From: an uncultured Collinsella sp.
GTDB taxonomy: Bacteria > Actinomycetota > Coriobacteriia > Coriobacteriales > Coriobacteriaceae
Reading direction: 5' to 3'
Assembly (NCBI GenBank): GCA_900556515.1
Contig: USPH01000043.1
Coordinates: 1 to 8,477 of the forward strand
DNA length: 8,477 nt
The notes under the pieces were generated by a model. That model made no database searches and was not told the DNA's origin. It was given only the letters and a program-made list of their open reading frames with translations. The position numbers and the translations under genes were made by a program. Each line of letters starts with the position of its first letter. Position 1 is the stretch's first letter. Positions 7,248-8,477 of this stretch are shown in pieces.

Positions 7248-7519
7248 AGGGTCCTCCTTGTTGAGGGGAGTTAGCGTACGTGTCGTATTTGCTTCAAAAA
7301 ACCTAGATGTCGCTCACGTCAAGCTCTTGAGCCCACAAAGGGTGCAGCGCGCCTTTGCGGTGGTTTTGGCGATCTGCCGGTGGCGTTTATGCGTGTGCGG
7401 AGTCCTCGCGGCGTGCCGAGGGCGACATGCAGGTTTTTCGACTAGGACTGCCTTCCATGGCACACCTCCTAAAGGCTGAGCGCAGCGCGCTTTGGGTATC
7501 TCGTACCCCTTTTTAATCC
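7248..7519 (-). promoter_or_regulatory. Long mgtA 5' leader, possible attenuation region
   Basis: If transcription starts near 7519, the mgtA leader is about 270 nt. In transcript order it contains hairpin GGGTA-CGAGA-TACCC (7508-7494), hairpin AGCGC-GCT-GCGCT (7491-7479), the 23-codon leader ORF, then about 139 nt before mgtA. The SD-proximal GGUGUGCC (7466-7459) can pair with GGCACGCC inside the leader ORF (7417-7410): eight pairs including one wobble. Further on, GCTCA/TGAGC arms (7332-7312) precede a run of six T (7301-7296), but ten bases separate stem and T-run, so the terminator is weak at best. No ykoK/M-box consensus is recognisable. mgtA genes are known for Mg2+-responsive leaders in enterobacteria; control here is inference. 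Confidence 0.45.
7387..7458 (-). CDS. 23-residue leader ORF upstream of mgtA
   Basis: A 23-codon frame from ATG at 7458 to TAA at 7387-7389, with AGGAGG six bases upstream (7465-7470 on the complement), as good a ribosome binding site as that of mgtA itself. The peptide opens MEGSPSRKTCM and ends REDSAHA; it is polar with no membrane segment and contains two Pro, one Cys and several Arg/Lys. It ends 139 nt before mgtA on the same strand, inside the predicted leader. Enterobacterial mgtA has a Pro-rich leader peptide, MgtL, whose translation couples Mg2+ and proline supply to transcription. The present peptide shares only the position and two Pro codons, so homology is not claimed. Its translation would disturb the pairing between its SD region and its own coding sequence. 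Chance occurrence is possible. Confidence 0.5.
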   Translation of the reverse strand: MEGSPSRKTCMSPSARREDSAHA

Positions 7520-7525
7520 GCCCGT

Positions 7526-7554
7526 ATTCTTGATGAGGGGGTTTGACATGTCAA
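7526..7554 (-). promoter_or_regulatory. Predicted sigma-70 promoter of mgtA
   Basis: On the complement, a perfect TTGACA (7554-7549) is followed by a 17-base spacer and AAGAAT (7531-7526), four of six to the -10 consensus. Transcription would start near 7519 and run through the leader ORF into mgtA. This is the best promoter match in the window. Its -35 box is half of the palindrome TTGACATGTCAA. Confidence 0.65.
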
Positions 7555-7558
7555 CCCC
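7539..7558. promoter_or_regulatory. Palindrome overlapping the mgtA -35 box, candidate operator
   Basis: The core TTGACATGTCAA (7543-7554) is a perfect 12-bp palindrome. After one mismatch on each side (7542/7555) it extends with GGG (7539-7541) and CCC (7556-7558), giving a 20-bp site with two-fold symmetry. It covers the -35 hexamer of the mgtA promoter, a usual place for a repressor dimer. The plus-strand TTGACA copy has no matching -10, so it is not read as a pyrE promoter. The binding protein is unknown. Confidence 0.4.
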
Positions 7559-7644
7559 ATTGTTCGGAAAACCATTCCCCCTGACAAAGCCTTTACAGAA
7601 TGCCGTGGCCCCAAAGCGCGCCCGCATCGACGCTTCGCCTGCGC

Positions 7645-7679
7645 TAAACTGGAAGGCACGTACGCGATTACGAGAGGAG
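7645..7679 (+). promoter_or_regulatory. Candidate pyrE -10 element and ribosome binding site
   Basis: TAAACT at 7645-7650 would place a start near 7657, leaving a short untranslated leader of about 28 nt before the pyrE ATG. The matching -35 position (about 7622-7627, CCGCAT) is poor, so the promoter is tentative. The ribosome binding site GAGAGGAG (7672-7679), five bases before ATG 7685, is clear and fixes the start. Confidence 0.35.
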
Positions 7680-7684
7680 CCCGC

Positions 7685-8365
7685 ATGGAGGCTTACAAGC
7701 AAGAGTTCATCAAGTTTATGGTCGAGTCCGACGTCCTTAAGTTCGGCAGCTTTACGCTCAAGAGCGGTCGTCAGTCCCCGTTCTTTATGAACGCCGGCGC
7801 TTACGTGACGGGCTATCAGCTCAAGAAGCTGGGCGAGTATTACGCCCAGGCCATCCACGATAACTTTGGCGACGACTTTGATGTGCTGTTTGGACCGGCC
7901 TACAAGGGTATTCCGCTGGCCGTCGTGACCGCAATTGCCTACCACGAGCTGTACGGCAAGGAGGTCAAGTACTGCTGCGACCGCAAGGAGGCCAAGGACC
8001 ACGGCGCCGACAAGGGTAACCTGCTGGGCTATGAGCCCCAGGACGGCGACCGCGTGGTCATGGTCGAGGACGTCACCACCAGCGGTAAGTCCATCGACGA
8101 GACCTATCCCAAGGTCAAGGCTGCTGCCGATGTCGAGATCAAGGGCCTCATTGTGTCTCTCAACCGCATGGAGGTCGGCAAGGGTGGCGTGACCACCGCG
8201 CAGAAGGAGATCGAGGCAAAGTACGGTTTCCCCGTCGCGAGCATCGTCTCCATGGCCGAGGTCGTCGAGACCCTCTACAACCACGAGATCGACGGCAAGC
8301 TCGTCATCGATGACGAGCTTAAGACCGCCATCGACGCCTACTACGAGCAGTACGGAGTTCGTTAG
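7685..8365 (+). CDS. pyrE: Orotate phosphoribosyltransferase
   Basis: Complete 226-residue cytoplasmic enzyme of pyrimidine synthesis, which joins orotate and PRPP to give orotidine 5'-phosphate. The N-terminal block KFGSFTLKSGRQSPFFMNAG (19-38) is the PyrE signature region. FGPAYKGIPLA (69-79) forms part of the active site. The catalytic flexible loop is RKEAKDHG (100-107). The PRPP-binding loop is VVMVEDVTTSGKSI (124-137), with the acidic pair Glu128-Asp129. Length is at the normal size of the bacterial family (about 200-230). The start at 7685 has a strong GAGAGGAG site. The gene stands alone, divergent from mgtA; other pyr genes are not in the window. It is followed by a hairpin and a terminator, so the transcript probably ends here. 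No PyrR-type attenuator is visible in the short leader. Confidence 0.97.
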   Translation: MEAYKQEFIKFMVESDVLKFGSFTLKSGRQSPFFMNAGAYVTGYQLKKLGEYYAQAIHDNFGDDFDVLFGPAYKGIPLAVVTAIAYHELYGKEVKYCCDRKEAKDHGADKGNLLGYEPQDGDRVVMVEDVTTSGKSIDETYPKVKAAADVEIKGLIVSLNRMEVGKGGVTTAQKEIEAKYGFPVASIVSMAEVVETLYNHEIDGKLVIDDELKTAIDAYYEQYGVR

Positions 8366-8392
8366 TTACGCGGTTTTACCAAACCGCGTAAC
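8365..8392 (+). repeat. Perfect 12-bp inverted repeat starting in the pyrE stop codon
   Basis: GTTACGCGGTTT (8365-8376) and AAACCGCGTAAC (8381-8392) pair without mismatch around the 4-base loop TACC. The first base is the G of the pyrE TAG. No T-run follows (next bases GGCTCG), so it does not look like a stand-alone intrinsic terminator. It may protect the mRNA 3' end, or be a DNA-level palindrome. Confidence 0.75.
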
Positions 8393-8440
8393 GGCTCGAC
8401 GCTGCGCGGGCCGCATTTGGACAATCTGACGTTCAACTTC

Positions 8441-8474
8441 AAGGGCGCGACCAGAAGGTCAGCGCCCTTTCGTT
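8441..8474 (+). terminator. Intrinsic terminator downstream of pyrE
   Basis: AAGGGCGCGACC (8441-8452), loop AGAA, then GGTC (8457-8460), a bulged A (8461) and GCGCCCTT (8462-8469) form 12 base pairs, followed by the T-rich TCGTTT. GC-rich stem plus T-rich tail fits a rho-independent terminator for the pyrE transcript. The window ends three bases later, so the tail is only partly seen. Confidence 0.75.
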
Positions 8475-8477
8475 TCA

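Noticed and set aside
5853..7274. 473-codon open frame on the plus strand, and a similar 430-codon frame at 4413-5705
   Set aside because: Both are antisense to mgtA, whose P-type ATPase motifs run through the same bases. They have no recognisable domain, no good start and biased composition.
7494..7514. GGGTA/TACCC hairpin followed by CTTTTT on the plus strand, like an intrinsic terminator
   Set aside because: The stem is only 5 bp and no plus-strand gene lies upstream for it to terminate. It is better seen as a structure near the 5' end of the mgtA leader.
7248..7519. M-box (ykoK) Mg2+ riboswitch in the mgtA leader
   Set aside because: I could not find the conserved M-box segments by eye. 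A covariance-model search would settle it.
7543..7566. Plus-strand TTGACA as a pyrE promoter
   Set aside because: There is no -10-like hexamer 16-18 bases downstream on the plus strand. The copy arises from the palindrome of the mgtA -35 box.

Overview
The window looks like a contig end from a draft genome of a high-GC gut actinobacterium of the class Coriobacteriia, most likely Collinsella or a close relative. This is inferred from the GC-rich third codon positions, a membrane-anchored LuxR-family regulator of the type abundant in that class, and the overall gene style; no marker gene in the window settles the genus. The first 44 bases are not genomic. They are the end of the Illumina P5 primer, an 8-base i5 index and the Nextera transposase adapter, so real sequence starts at about 45.

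Left part (45-2386, minus strand): a three-gene operon read towards the contig end. In transcription order it holds a DUF4428-type zinc-ribbon protein (1649-2386) whose ninth codon is an in-frame amber stop, a protein with two zinc ribbons and two membrane helices (302-1624), and the first 69 codons of an SPFH/YdjI-like protein (45-253), cut off by the adapter. The gene types recall the Bacillus subtilis ydjGHI module, which links the PspA envelope-stress protein to the membrane.

Middle (2387-4478): a 361-base intergenic region with a REP-like inverted repeat and a plausible sigma-70 promoter, then a plus-strand gene for a polytopic membrane protein with a C-terminal LuxR helix-turn-helix. 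It converges with mgtA across a 183-base gap containing a long near-perfect hairpin and a period-6 GGC-rich tract.

Right part (4479-8477): mgtA (minus strand), a complete Mg2+-importing-type P-type ATPase, and pyrE (plus strand), orotate phosphoribosyltransferase, diverge from a 437-base region. The mgtA side has a strong promoter overlapped by a palindrome and a leader of about 270 nt containing a 23-codon ORF with a near-ideal ribosome binding site, which suggests leader-mediated control. pyrE is followed by a perfect 12-bp hairpin that starts in its stop codon, then by a conventional intrinsic terminator at the window's end.

The genes themselves belong to known families. The parts that merit a second look are the amber codon, the mgtA leader and the repeats. 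I see no CRISPR array, tRNA, rRNA, insertion sequence or phage gene.
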